Shown: positions 1-13,600 of the stretch, piece after piece
Position numbering within the stretch: the stretch's first letter is position 1
Layout of the letters: each line of letters begins with the position of its first letter
Assembly: GCF_029227915.1 (NCBI RefSeq)
Contig: NC_079883.1
Location: 5,580,001 to 5,644,000, forward strand
DNA: 64,000 bases
Source of the DNA: Hydractinia symbiolongicarpus
Taxonomy: Eukaryota; Cnidaria; Hydrozoa; Anthoathecata; Hydractiniidae
Direction: 5' to 3'
Position numbers and translations under genes: made by a program
Notes under the pieces: model-generated
Told to the model about the DNA's origin: nothing
What the model saw: only the letters and a program-made list of their open reading frames with translations
Database searches by the model: none

Positions 1-1080
1 GAAGAAGGCTATAATAGCCTTATCACCAAGTCCCCAACCTATGTAAATGGTTAGCATTGAATATGATGAGGAGTTGTGTCACGACTAGACGACAAAATTC
101 CAATTAACCAAACTGCATACAGAAAAAGTCAATCAAGAACTGAACACGTATTTACCACCAAACTGATAATTGATAGAACAATAACATCGAAACACGAAAC
201 TGTATGCCTTATTCCTCTAGATATGAGCAAGGCATTTGACAGCATAAACCGTCAATTGTTAATAAACGACCCTAACACCGTTATCAATAAAAACGAATTA
301 CATCTAGTTCAGATTCTCTTTAATGTAAAATTAGTACCAAAATTTGGTCAATACATAGGCGAATATGTTTTAACCGATACTGGTGCACCACAAGGTGATT
401 GTGCTCGGTCAGACAACAAATGAAAACAAAACAGAGAAATATAAAATCAGTAAAAAGAACTGCGACAACAAATGGAAAATATGCAAATTATGAGGGTCAC
501 TATTGGATACGAAAAACGACATCAATATGAGAAAACAGCTTGCTATAACATCAGCAAAAAATTAAAACACATCTTTAATAGTAAAAAAATAACCATCATG
601 ACAAGAATATCTGCCTTACAGTCCTGCATTCAACCTATCTTCCTCTACAACTTAGAAATATGGACAATAACATCAACAATCAATGAAAAAATACACATAT
701 TTCACAGAAGAATTTTTTCTAAACATAAAATGGCCAAATACCATAAGCAATGAAGATCTATATGCTAAAACACACATTACAAAATGGTCTAATAACATAG
801 CCAAGAGAAGATTACGGAGGCTCGGAAGAGTGCGAAAAAATATACCACTACAACAAGCCATGACATACGTGATGCAACCTTACGACAAACCACAAGGAAG
901 ACCGAAAACAACTTGGTTAAAAATGATGGATCAGCAACTGAAAGAGACAACACAAGAGGACCTCTTTATGATTTTTCGATACCAGGGACGTCGTGTGGTC
1001 TTGGATAATAGGAGGAGAAAAGCAAGTCCTGGGGACAAGGTTGATTCGATCTGACTTGCTTTTGAATCGCAAATATTAAA
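1..1080 (+). pseudogene. Decayed non-LTR (LINE-like) retrotransposon reverse transcriptase, 3' part
   Basis: Three overlapping open stretches in different frames read as pieces of one reverse transcriptase. Positions 76-423 hold a palm-type motif (LDMSKAFDSINR) followed by TGAPQGDC, a form of the conserved (T/R)GxxQG block. Positions 440-750 encode the region after the active site (SKKLKHIF, then SCIQPIFLYNLEIW), and 683-1054 encode the basic C-terminal tail with GRPKTTW. The YADD-type catalytic box expected between the first two blocks is absent, so a segment has been deleted, and frame changes and stops separate the pieces. The window starts inside the element, so its 5' part is not visible. 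The family assignment (non-LTR) rests on the arrangement of these blocks; the clade is not determined. Confidence 0.8.
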
Positions 1081-4000
1081 AAGGTTCTTTCGAATAATTC
1101 GTGCATTCTTGCCGCCTGTTAACATGAAGAATGAAATTTACTTGGAGGGGGCTATTGATATGATAATAAGTGCGGTAAAATTGCGGTTTTCAATTTAATA
1201 ACCCCTTTTTTTCTAGAAAAATGCGAAAAGACCAGAGAAATCTAAGTTACCATTTTGAGCAGACACACCGTCGTAGCAAAGTCGATAAAAATATATCGCA
1301 TTTGTTATTCACAGTTTAAAAATTTCATGCGTAGTTGCACGACTCTCTTTATGTTTTGAATTTTGACGGTTGTTAACTGAGTGACATAAAAGTCGTATAT
1401 TTCCTACATTGCAATGTAAAGGCGAGTATTGCGTTTGAGAAAGACTTTTTGTTTCCCGGAGACAAGGAAGACACGTTCATGCGTGGTGTAAATGCTCTCT
1501 TTATATGCAAAATGATTAAGTATTATGCCTGAATGAGAATTTTGTTTAAATTTATATAATGTCAGATCTTCTAGTAGTTCCCAGAAAGGTAGTATTAAGG
1601 AAAAGTTAGAAACTGGTTACTCGAACGACGAAACACTCCAACAATTCCGCCAACTATTTTCCTCGGTTTCTCACACATCCGCTAATACTTCCTGATAATA
1701 ATCAGTCTTAAATTCAGACAAAATGACGTATATCCCTTCTTTAGGGGAAAACTGAAAAAAATTGAGAGGTCCGTGATTAAAGTTTTCTCCGGCTGAAAGT
1801 TCTTCCTGACTAATAATTTTCTCTCCGACCAGCTTTGACACGACGAAAAATGTTTTGAAAAATTAACTACCAGGGCTTAAGTAAATCGAAATTTGTAACT
1901 TCAATAGAGGGAAAGATATCAAGAGAGAAAATACACAACGATTTTTACTTCCTAAACGAAGAGATATTTTTTCGTTCTCTGATATGCGTGGCTCTCGCGA
2001 AAGGACACTCCTTGTATTTTGTCCTGGTAAGCAACGAGTTATAAGAATGAAATAAGTTCAGTTGTTAAAAACGAGTTAGCAGAAAAGTTGAGAAAAGCAA
2101 CTTTTAATGAATGCGCATACAAATAAATTTATCGTTATGTATAAAGACATAAAAATCAGAAAAACCTACACCCGTAGCCTAAGTAAAGACCTAATTTCAC
2201 TTAAAACAAAACTTAAGCTTAATAAGTCGAACTTGTTCTAGCTTTGTTGGTGCCACAAATTACACAGATTAAACAATGCTATGCCAATCTTCACATGAGA
2301 AAAAATCAATTCTCGAAGTCTGTTACTTTGTTTTGAAGGAAGTTTATTGTTTCTTTGGAACATCGGTCGGATACACGTGTTTAATCATGATAATTTTTTT
2401 ATTGATTCCAGGGGTGATTCTTAACGTGACAACGCGCGTTTAGTCCCTTTGGAGATTTGTCACTTTTACCTGTGGGAGAGTAAAAACAACACGCCTTTTT
2501 GCGTTTTTTCCCGTGCTCTTTAGACCCCATTATTATTTTACTAAGACATCGGAAACTTAAATTTCACGTAAGTAAGAAAACTAATTTTCGCAAACTTCAT
2601 CCTGTTCAACCGCTAAATCTAATTCGGCAATTATTTTTAACATCCAAATTCTCTTCTTGTAATGTTTTTGAGAATAAAGTTATGAAAGCTGGTGCACTTA
2701 AATCCCGCTCATTAATAACGACTACTGTTTTTTTGTGTTAATTTGCGTTTTAAGTAAATTACAAAGCAATTGAACTACATGGAAAAAATGTCACGAGTCA
2801 TAATTGATGACAGATTGACAAATTGACAATGACACATCAATGCAACATCATAGTTTGTCATCATACATTTTTACAGTACTTTTCGTGTGGACATAAATAT
2901 GTTTTTAAAGGAATTTGTTTTTAATGTAACACTAATGAACATAAAATATATAATCTCGATAGCAGAGTTTCTCTTTTATTCTTTTATACCATGAATTCTT
3001 GTAACCTGGGTTTGTTGTATGATAATAAAGCCGCTAGTGCTGACTTGAGGGCTAGCTACCAGCCTCAATGTAAAAAAACGCCTTGGAAAAGATGTTGCAA
3101 ACCATTAAGGTTAACACCAGTATCCAACACCAACTGCAACCTTACATATTTGCAGCATTATATAACCTCGTCATTGAAATGTCAGTTCATATCTTTCTTT
3201 GCTCAATTAAAAACCGGACAAAAGTTGATAGTGAATCACAGTCATCGGGTTCGTATCGACAAGCGATATCTCTTCAATACGGAAGGAGGGGTGGAGAGTC
3301 TATTAAACATTGCGAAACAAGAAATATATGAAACAAAGAAACACAAGAAAGAAGACTAAATTTCCGAAACGATTAAATGTATCTTGATTAGCTAATTTTT
3401 TCTACCAGTTTAATCGTTGCCATCTGGATGAGTAAGTCAGCCAGCAATGCGACTAAATCTGATGACACAACCCCGAGTTATTCTTCTAATAACATTTTTA
3501 TTATTTTAATTTGGTCATCTTTAAATTGATATGATGGATAAAAACGATTGTTCCACGTTAACTTTAGAAGGGTGTAATATTAATAGGAGAACAAGTAATT
3601 GACTATACGATTTTTTCGCCTATGACATTGCACGATAAGGCTAATTAATGAAGTAATGTAACATTTTTAATTGAATTTGCCATCGAAAAGCATTTCTTGT
3701 TTTCCCCTTTTGTGGTTTGACACATATGGTCTTCAGTTGAATGAGATTTCTTCTGGTAAAATAAAGAAGTTCTGCAAAAAAAAAAAAAAAAAAAAAGATA
3801 AAAAACTTCCTTCTCAAATAAATTTTTTACGACAGTCTCTATAATCCTCCCATTTTTTGTATGAGAAAAAATGACAATGCAAATCTGATTATATTCTTAT
3901 GTACTTGTGTTGAACTAAGAGGATAATGATCACACGCAGCATTTTCACCAACACTAAATAGAAAGATCCACTTTCTTTATCAAAAATATAGTCGTTCAAC

Positions 4001-7000
4001 GCGTCTCTAAAGAAACAAAGGTCAACAAAACACAACAAAGAGTAAAGGGAAAACAGATTTCCACAAAACTAGCATCTCTCTCATACAAACAAGATAAAGT
4101 ATGGGCGGAAGTTACAACTAGGTTTTTGGTTTCAATAAGAGAAAGGCCTCTTGTAGTAAAGTAAGAATATGATCGGATAACTAACCACACAATATCGGAG
4201 AATTCTTTTAATTTTGGGGGATGTCTCTCTATTAGCAATTTAGATCATATAGGATAAACATGAATGAACAAATAATTAAGAAAAAGAAATCATCTTGATC
4301 AACGTCACAAGTAGTGTGGGTGCTACGAGCATCCGTGTCACATAGGAAGCTAAAGGATATTATGACAGCATTGACAACAAGCCTGTGTCAATGACCTATC
4401 CTAACATACATATTACCATTACATTTGCTCTAATTGTTGAGTAGGCTACGAATGGTTTTTATCTGCACGATATCTTCTCGCAATAATAACAGCTTTTAAG
4501 CTCGTTCTGTAATTATTGTGTATTTTTTTACTGTGTATTTCATTTGAGCATGGTCAGTTTTGCAGTACACGTATATACATATGTATTTAGTCAGAAGGAA
4601 GATCCATAGACTGAAAATAGTGAAGCCATTCTGTCACCTAATGTCTTTTGTGGCCCCTAAACTCGGTCTGATACTTCTCTTTCTTTACAATGGTCTTTTT
4701 TAGTACTATTATTTAATAAAAGACGGTATAAAACATTGCCTAAATTTTCATCCCACCATCACTGTTGTCTCGAGTTGGCTGAGAGATGTCGGTTTGATTA
4801 AAATGAAATGTCGCATGAATTCGACTTTGGCAAGAGAAAAAATATAGAATGGACAAGGTAAACTATCGGAATCTACGGCTACGGCTCCTAACGGAATCTA
4901 AGTCGTAATGTCAAATTTTCCATCTGATGTTTGTTCAAAAGGCTCACTCGCCTTCACCTCCGAATAGACGTGTGGCTAGCTTGACCTAAAAGTACCGAAG
5001 AATGTAAAATCTACAAGAAACCAAGTAAAAAAAGAAGTTCGAGTATTCGAGTTTCCAACATGTCGTTCCCACGTTTAAAACAACTACGGATAATTGAAAA
5101 TGTTTTCTATTCTGCCAAGCATGAATCATACAAGAATGAAGTATTTTCCTCTGCTTTCGAGATTATGCGAGGATTTATCTGAACGAAATATCGAAAACAT
5201 AATAATTAATATCCCATTCAGTTACCCTTTTCCGTTTTGTAGGTAGAGTGTATGTTAATGTTCTTAATTGCGGTCTGTTTATAATTGCGAGAAATCGGAA
5301 GAAGCGTCGGTGTTTTGAAGAAAAATTTATGCCTTGGTATCCAGTAGTTTAGATTATACGGTGTTGTTTGTAAATCAGCGGTAGCTACAATTTAGTCACG
5401 ATAATTTAAACACCCTTTTATCAGAATTTTGCGGACCAGCCACTGCATAAACTTTATACTCTATTAAGTCTGGTTACGTTTTATTTGGTTGTGAATTTTT
5501 AATATTGCTGTTTTGAACTATTTGAAAGAAGACATTTCGGTATTTCAAATATTGTTGTGTAACAAAAGTAAATAAGCAATCAAAAATAAACAAACAAACA
5601 AATTAATGCCAACACAGTATTTTAGTGTCATAAATCTAGACTTTTTATTTCTTTTTGGTTTTCTGCTAGAATATTTTGACAGAGGTAGAATTCATGTTTG
5701 TAATCATGCGCAAACAGATCACGAGTAGTTAATCAATCAATTAAAATCGAACACCCTCTTTCCTTATTACCCTTAACTCAAGCAATTAAATTATTTCTAC
5801 GACGTCATTGCATCTAAGTGTTTGTCAACACCTGCAATTTTCTCTCCACTTGATTTCCCAAAATTATACATTTGACATTTTCCATAAGTCGATTCCCTTT
5901 GCTTTGCACTTACGTTGTAACAAAGCATTGAAGTTTTACCGAGAAAACTACATCCGATCCTTTTTACGTAACCTAGAAATAAAATTTCAAGAGAAGGGGA
6001 AAAAACAGGCATACAATTTGTGTTACTAATCAAATTTGGTACCACGTATGAAGGAAGGGAAGTTTTCTCACCTCTCATGCGAATGTTTTTAATACATCAT
6101 GCATCTCTCACACACCTGCAAAGGACAGCTGCACTTGACGTGGCGACCTTTGCTCATGTACAAGTCTGAATCTCCTTAACACTGATGTCATATTTCCATG
6201 TCATTATGGAGATATAGAAATAATAGGGAGTTGCATCAGACCTAAATGAAGCTAGAGAAATTACAATCTCTTTGGCTTGAAATCGATTATGTGAAACTTA
6301 TCCTTGACATTTCCCAAGAGAAAAAGACTAAATTATCATCTAAGCCAATATCAAGATGTTCGAATCGTCTATAAAATCAAATTAAGTTGACATCTGGCGA
6401 CATAAACGTGATCATGCGCGTAACTTAATTGACGACTTCGTGCAACGTTGACATGAATTCAACTAAAGTTGACAAGCATTTTAAAGAATGATGAATGAGT
6501 TCAGACGAATATAACAACTTCTTTCAAATAAAAACCGCTACAAATTGAGAATTCCTATTAAGAGAAAGTACTTAATTGCATCGAATCGATGATTGCAAAA
6601 TTTTAGAGTTTAGTCACTCCTCTACGATTAGATATGATACCCTCCTTCGTTTATCAAAATAAGTTCATAAAAAATTAAGTAAACTAATAAGTAAATAAAT
6701 AAATAATAAATAAATAAATATAAATCAACTGTTCTTATTACTTCAAGAAATGCCAAAATAATTGGTTTTTACCACTTTAAATTTGTTGCTCCGATGTTTT
6801 ATGAGTTTCGTTTCGTTTTGTTTTGTTTGTTTTATTTGGTTAGTTTATTGTTTCAAAGTAATTTTCTCGTGGTCCCCTCTTTAACATGTGGTTTCTTCAC
6901 ATAAGTGACATAAGTGCTTATGAAATAAAACTTCAAGCATAGAAATGGTAAAGCTTTTTTGTAAAATTTTTGGAAAGAAGAAATAAAAGTATACTGTGCT

Positions 7001-8778
7001 GTGATGAAGTACATGGCAACACTCCCTGTGGTTACAACTACCATCTTTTTCAAAAGAGGCGGGAAGTCAATGTACGGGAAATCACAAACATACGTACACC
7101 TTCCTGCTCCCTGTTGAACGAGTTCAGTTACATAGATTTCCTGAGGACAAAGAAACTTGACCCTTGAACACCGTGTGAATTTTATAAGATTTGATGTGAA
7201 AAAAAGCTTGTAGATGGAGAGTGTACAATTATGCTAATTTGGGATAATTTTTATAAAACACTGCAGAATGGCCTGAGGCAATCTTCCATAATTTGCGTCT
7301 AATTTAAAATAGTATTTTAAAACCGAATTGCAGGAAATGAGATCTCGAAAGTGATATCGACATCTTCTCAAGCATTCATGACACACTGATAAATAATCTA
7401 TTGTCAACCAGGATGACCAAAAGCGTTATTCCAATATCCCAACACACCAATAACGCGTGCTTGCGAGGATAAAAGTGTGTCAAATAAAACAAAGTGAAAA
7501 AATGCGAATATGATATTTCACTTCGAGGTGAATTTAAATTCGGGTGTGACCCTTTAAAACGCCAAATCTTTTGAGTTCGTGAATTCCAAGCATGCGCACT
7601 GATCGAAAATCATATTTTACTCTAGGGGCAAAGTGTTTATGAAAATCTTGCACTGGCTTGAAATTTCACGTTGATCAATTTGACCAAAGCGAAGTGATGG
7701 AAAATGAGAACAGTCCTAAGTAACACACCATGGATCAATATGGTTCAGGGAGTTTACCTCGTGTGTCACGTGGACGCGACCTCTATTTTCTCCTTTTCAA
7801 CTGCGTTTGTATTTTGACTAATTGCATAAAAGAGTAAAGAAAGATACCGCCAAAATTTCTTTGTTTTCTTTCTCATGTGTTTCTTTGTGGAAATTTCTAA
7901 TTTCTTCCTCTCATCATCATTCATGTTATCATCATCCATGAAGGTAGCCCATACAAAGTAACACCCACTTGGTATACACCACAACGAAGTGCTGGCGAGG
8001 AGTTCTGGACAGTGTAATACACATTAAGAACTTTATATAATTGGTGCGTACGTAGTATTTGTAATTATCCCGGTAATTTGTCACAGATATAATTGCAACG
8101 CCTCTTAGCTCCACTACTGGTCAATACACAACCATAAACTTTTTTTTAAAAAAAATTCATCTTAACCGGTAAAACGCTTCATAGCTCTATTTCTTTAAAA
8201 TTATGTTTAACAAGAAAATCCTTCGCAGGAATCTTCCAAGAACTTAGAATTATAAATTCTATGGTCCATTTGTTTGTCCAAATACCCCAATTATGAAAAA
8301 ATGTTTAATTGGTTGATTGATTTAATTAACCCCGATTACAAGAACATTACTAGTGACGTCACTCGCACAGTCCCCGCAACAACTTAAGAAAAATATATAG
8401 AATGGAGAAAAAAGTTAGTTTCGAAATTTTAAGGCTGAACAATGGCGCATTGATGTGAATGTTTATAAAGAACACACTCGATATCCTGAATTGAAAAAAA
8501 TACAATAAATTTCTTGTCTTCAGACTTATAACAGTAGCAAATTTTCGTTTTATAACATTGTGGAGATGTGTTGAAAAGTCATAAATCTTGACAACAAAAG
8601 GTAAATTAATTAATAACAATAAAGAACAATAGAAAATAAATTTATTTTACAATTAAATTTGGCATATGTAAATGATACTATTAAATTTCCGTCGACTTTT
8701 CTATAAATGAGGCTACACAATTAAGCTTTTTATCAGTCCTGCTTGAGGTTTTGTATGACAAACAACTAACTACGTAGT
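1081..8778. other. Gene-poor intergenic stretch
   Basis: No coding exon that I can support. Short overlapping ORFs at 2991-3359 and 3083-3331 lack any recognisable motif. The stretch holds an A-run near 3776-3797, a TAAA-type microsatellite and AT-rich DNA. Its right part is the likely upstream regulatory region of the homeobox gene. Confidence 0.5.
6691..6722. repeat. (TAAA)n-type microsatellite
   Basis: Nearly pure runs of TAAA/AAAT units with one interruption. A similar short tract lies near 14,925-14,942. Confidence 0.8.
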
Positions 8779-8786
8779 TATAAAAA
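8779..8786 (+). promoter_or_regulatory. TATA-box-like element upstream of the Vsx-like gene
   Basis: TATAAAAA lies about 55 bases before the start codon at 8842. This would give a short 5' leader. It is only a candidate, because the surrounding DNA is AT-rich and TATA-like words are common. Confidence 0.3.
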
Positions 8787-8841
8787 AGAAGTTATATTAA
8801 TCAAGAAAACATAACATTTTACATAATCACAATAATCAAAG

Positions 8842-10650
8842 ATGACAGAAGGCAAATCAACGTTAAAGTTTTCAATCGATCGTATTCTTGACAAATCAGG
8901 GAGTGTGGAGAAGAAACAGAAATGCTTCGATGAGATGGGGTATTATGAAACAACAAATCCGTTCTTTTATTCAGCCTATTACAACAATTTATCTCTCGTG
9001 AAATACAAATTTGAAAAGTGTTTTGGAAAGTCATTATGTGGGTGTGGAATATGCAGTGAGAAAGTAGCAATATTACCTGAACCAATCGAATGTCAATGCA
9101 AACCAACTTTAAAACGTCAAATTTCTTATGATCAATACAACTCGAAAGAATATCTTCTGCAAACGAAATATGACGATGTGTTCATGGATGAAGACATGGC
9201 GGTCTCACCACAATCAGGTTAGAAATATTTTCCGCATTTTAAAAACATTACAAAAGCCTTCCTTAATATGGGGTGATGTTTAATGTTTTAATTTTTGTAT
9301 TGTTTAGATGTCACTCGCCATCACTCGACTAGCTCGAATTGTTCCGACGCACCCAGTACGAGATCAGATGACGATACCACGAGTGACAACCTGTCGGGCC
9401 GTCGAAACCGTACCATCTTCACGAAGAAACAAGCTTCGGAGCTAGAAAAAGTCTTTCAGCGTACGCACTATCCAGACCTGAAGTGTCGTCACGAAATTTC
9501 AAGATTAACAAAGCTGTCAGAAAATCGAATTCAGGTAAAAACCAGTTATTTGTTTCCTTGTTTGTTTGTTTTGTTTAGGGAGTTAGGAAACTGCGAAAAA
9601 TTCTGTGTTTTAGAACTCAACTGTTAACTAGTGGCCTTACTTACTAATTTTACACAAGCGCTTGTGTAAAATTAGGGGGAGTGAGTTTACTTAAAGGATA
9701 AGATTTTTAACAGATAAAAAACCGTTAGGACAATCATGGCTTTTGGAAAAAAGATAAAAGAATTATTTAAAATATTTGAAAACAACTGCAGTGACGTATA
9801 AGAGAAATTATAGCTAGCTATTCTTTCTGTCCAGTAAACAGGTTTTTCTTCTGTAACTTTCTCTCCATTATGAAAAGAAATCAAAAAAAAAAAATCCTTT
9901 TATGCATGTATATAAATTGAATTTGGTTTTAACGATTCTATTTACAAAATCATAATTACCAAAATTTCGTTCCATTTAAAAACTGTTTCATGATGAAGAA
10001 ACGGATTCCTAATTAGGCAATTAAAACTACCATAGCAACTGTCACATAATTTGTCATTAGGCTGACAAAAATAAGTTGAAATGAAAGAATGAGTCTGTAC
10101 TTTCCATCTTCTTGACAAATTGTTTTACAACACTTTTAATTGGCTCTTTCATGTTTGAGTCATAAAAAGTTGTTAAAAAAAGATATTAACTTTCACCGGT
10201 CAACGACACCCTCTTTGCAAAAACAAAATTATACATTGAAATTATATGACGTATTAAAGGGCAGTATTCCAATCATCATAATTAAATTTTTATAATTTTA
10301 AATTGATTTTTTTGAAAGCTTATTCTTTAATTAAGTGATTTTGCGCCATTTTTTATATATATACACAAACAAAAATAATAACCATTTATTTTGGAGACTA
10401 ACTGTCTTTAATTTGCGGATCTACAAACAAAACGGGGATTATATTCCTTAACTTTTTAATTTATATCGTTAATTTCTTTGTGATTATCTATTTATAGGTT
10501 TGGTTTCAAAACCGCAGAGCAAAATGGAGGCGTACAGAAAAGACCTGGGGCGAGGGATCAGTTATGGCTAAATATGGATTATACGGAGCCATGGTAAGGC
10601 ACTCCTTAAAAGCACGAAAAACGGAAAGCGAGGCAAAATTAAATGTTTGA
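8842..10650 (+). CDS. Vsx/Chx10-like paired-class homeobox transcription factor, three exons
   Basis: Exons at 8842-9217, 9308-9534 and 10498-10650 join in phase into 251 codons; donors are GTTAGA and GTAAAA, and both acceptors are TAG. Residues 10-16 (FSIDRIL) match the eh1 motif FSIxxIL that recruits Groucho co-repressors. The homeodomain is about residues 156-215, with Gln at position 50 and the [11 protein letters not shown] recognition helix. The second intron falls between homeodomain positions 46 and 47, a classic paired-class site. After the homeodomain, [20 protein letters not shown] matches the start of the CVC domain that defines Vsx/Chx10 proteins, but the protein ends soon after, so the CVC domain is short. 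Between the eh1 motif and homeodomain is a Cys-rich patch (CGCGICSEK). The expected role, from the family, is a nuclear regulator of sensory or neural cell types. The start is the first ATG of the open exon. Confidence 0.9.
9644..9675. repeat. Perfect 32-bp palindrome in intron 2 of the Vsx-like gene
   Basis: The 16 bases CTAATTTTACACAAGC are followed at once by their exact reverse complement, with no spacer. It lies about 110 bases after the exon 2 donor. Confidence 0.85.
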
Positions 10651-13600
10651 CGTCCATTCCCGTTCACAGAGTATATTTAGATTTTGTTATAATTGTTTAT
10701 ATATATGTATCTTGTATATATAATTAATATAGTATATATAGATAGAATTATAAATTTTGGAGTTATGATATTAGCATTGTTGTAAAAATATATTTTCCAT
10801 AAAAAGTTAAAAGGAATAGAAACTTTTGTCGTATCTATCAAATTTGGTACTTTTCTAAGTCTGAGCAGAATTCGTAGAGTCAAACAAAATTGGCTGGGAA
10901 TAGAGGGTTCAGATTTGGTTCACTCATGTCCCTCCCACGTTTGTTTCCAAGTAAATTGCTTTATAAATTTCCACAATAAAAGGGATATTTATTATCGCTA
11001 GATCGTTAGAAACCATATTAGGTAGTTAAAGACTGTAAAATGTTTGTGCCCATCAAATGCTTCTCTACTCACAAAGCTGTAGCGCGGTCCCTTTATCGTA
11101 CCTTTGGACTCAGATAGGACGTGATGAAAAGCCTCGTGGGCAGGATTAACGAAGCTGTGATTAGAAATTTATCCAGATAAGGTATAAGTACCCACATCTC
11201 TTTATTTAAATAAAAAAACTTGTTTTCTGTGGCTGGCGCTTTTTTATCAAGTCAAAATTACATAACAAACACGGCGCCGCAAAGTATCGCAAGCATTTTT
11301 TAGTTTAATTTGCAGAATGGAGACAAGTTAGGGATGTGTTAGTTAAGGGTAGGCCACATGTCAAGTTAATTTTAGTTAATGGATCCAACAAATTAAAGGA
11401 TTTGTAGCTAGGATTTTTCAAAGCAAATAAACCTTTGGTTAACTTTGTTGATTTTTGTAGCTATCCGACGCATCTTAGCTTGCTTGTTTGCTGTCAGTGA
11501 TTTTTTCGCCGAGCATTGACTGTGCTTATGTCAATGCATTTAAAATTAGCTTTTATATCTAATTCATATTTTCTTACTGATTAGTAGTTGTAGCTAAGTT
11601 AGCACGTTCGTCATTGATAAAATCCATAAAACCTTTGTGTTAATTTAATATGTAAGGCGTGAACCAGGCTAATCAAATATACTTTATCTTGCTCAGCTTA
11701 ATGAATGAAATAAAAAACGTTTAAATTTTTTACTTCTTGCTCTGAACAGCCAGAAAACTTTAGTCGTTTCTCAACTTTTTGTTGTGAAGGTAAAACCCAT
11801 GCTAAAAGAATTCAATTAAGAGACAGTTTTTATTTTATTGGTGCGGGTTGTACCTGTAACATAGCAGTATGAGTGATAGTTGCAAAAGGCACGTTGTTCA
11901 AAAACATTGAATCGAAGTTAGATCTGCTAAATCGCCAATAGAAAAAGTATATGATGGCATTAAAAATAGATTTAAAAAGTTTCATTTAATATCTGTATCA
12001 GTCTCTACAGCGAGACAGATAGCTGGAGACATTACATTTAATGAGTTTAACCGTGATCTTAAGGTCATGAGAGGTACATATTTGAAAAGAATACGCACAC
12101 AGAAGTACGCACGCGGTCATGAAAACATGCAAGGTATGATTTGCCAAACGTGTTTACGACTCACATCTTCTGTCCAGTAAATGTACACATGTGTTTTGCA
12201 CATGGGTATCAAATTGCGCATGTTTCACAGGGATTACCAATGGGGGAGGACACGTTTTAAGTTTATTTATGCCGCATTACTCATCATATAAAACGAAAAA
12301 TAAATACATTCAATTAAAAAATGTCCAAAATAAAAACACAAAAAAATTGATAATAATTTGTCTGACCATCATGTTTTAATCTTTTAAACGATGGTGGCTT
12401 TACTGGAGCACCTTTGGCAATTTCCTGATGACAGTCAAGCGAAATTACTGTGGTATGGAGTTGTTATCTCTACTAATTAACAAACATTCTTAACAGCTTA
12501 CAAGAATTTTTATTTTTTCTGGCATTTTCTGACAAGTTTCCACTTATGTGAGAGAAACAGAAACTTTCACAACAAAGTGTTTCAATTTAAATGTTCATTA
12601 TATTCACTATAGTGGTATTCTTTTTTCTTTGTTTTTCAATCTTTTGCCTCATTTTAATGATTTACAGACTAAAAATTTTGTCGAAAGTCCTGGAACTAAT
12701 TGGCTCCAAAAAAACAAATACAAAACAACAGCAACAAAAGCAGTAATTAACACATCGATGTCAACTCTGTTGCTCTTCCGTTCCCTTTTGACCTGTTAGC
12801 CCAAAGAGCTTTTTGGCTCCTCCTCTCTGTAATGACTATTTTTCATACGTTAAAATCTCTTCAAAACAGCTGATAGGTGAATTAGCTGAAATACTTCTCT
12901 TGAAAACATTTTTTTAAAAGAAGTATCTCAATTTCTGCTGCATGAAATATTTCTGAAGTATTATAATTTGTGCGGCATGTAATACACTAACCACCTCTAT
13001 ACTACAATTTTTTTGCCTAAAATTCCTCTTGTAATTTTAAGTAAATATTCTGTGATTGGACCAATTCTTGGGGCACACCACATCCTTTTTGGCATTTAAA
13101 GTCTCGCCACAACATTTTTTGGGATTAGCAATGAAATCGCAAACATTGAAAGGTGGTAGTGGTTAATGAATCCAGTTTTTGTGGTTAACACAACCAAGTT
13201 CCGCTCTCTAAGTCCAATTTCCTTTTAGTTCTATGAGTATCACGTGCAATAATTACCTTGTTTCACCTCTGTTACTTCAATAACATATAGCTAATATAGA
13301 AAGGTGATCGAGTACGTTTCCATGACTACATATTAACACGCGTGTCCATTTAAACTTTAAACCAAACAAGCTCTTATTCCGCATTCTGCAAATTACAAAT
13401 AAAATAAAAGCCTCTTTCTTATATGAGAACTGCAAACGTGTTGTTGATATTAGGAAATGTACCCTGAAACAGTGTCAATCCTGAGTGAGTAACAGGAACA
13501 GTACGTCTTACAGTCTACTAAAGAAATACAAATTATGTATTGTCTTTTTAAATTTTTTTTCCTCCAAATGTATTTAATGTAGACGTCAATCATCTCTTTT

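Noticed and set aside
2991-3359. Overlapping ORFs of 122 and 82 residues
   Set aside because: Two frames open over the same DNA, no motif, no splice or start context. Probably chance.
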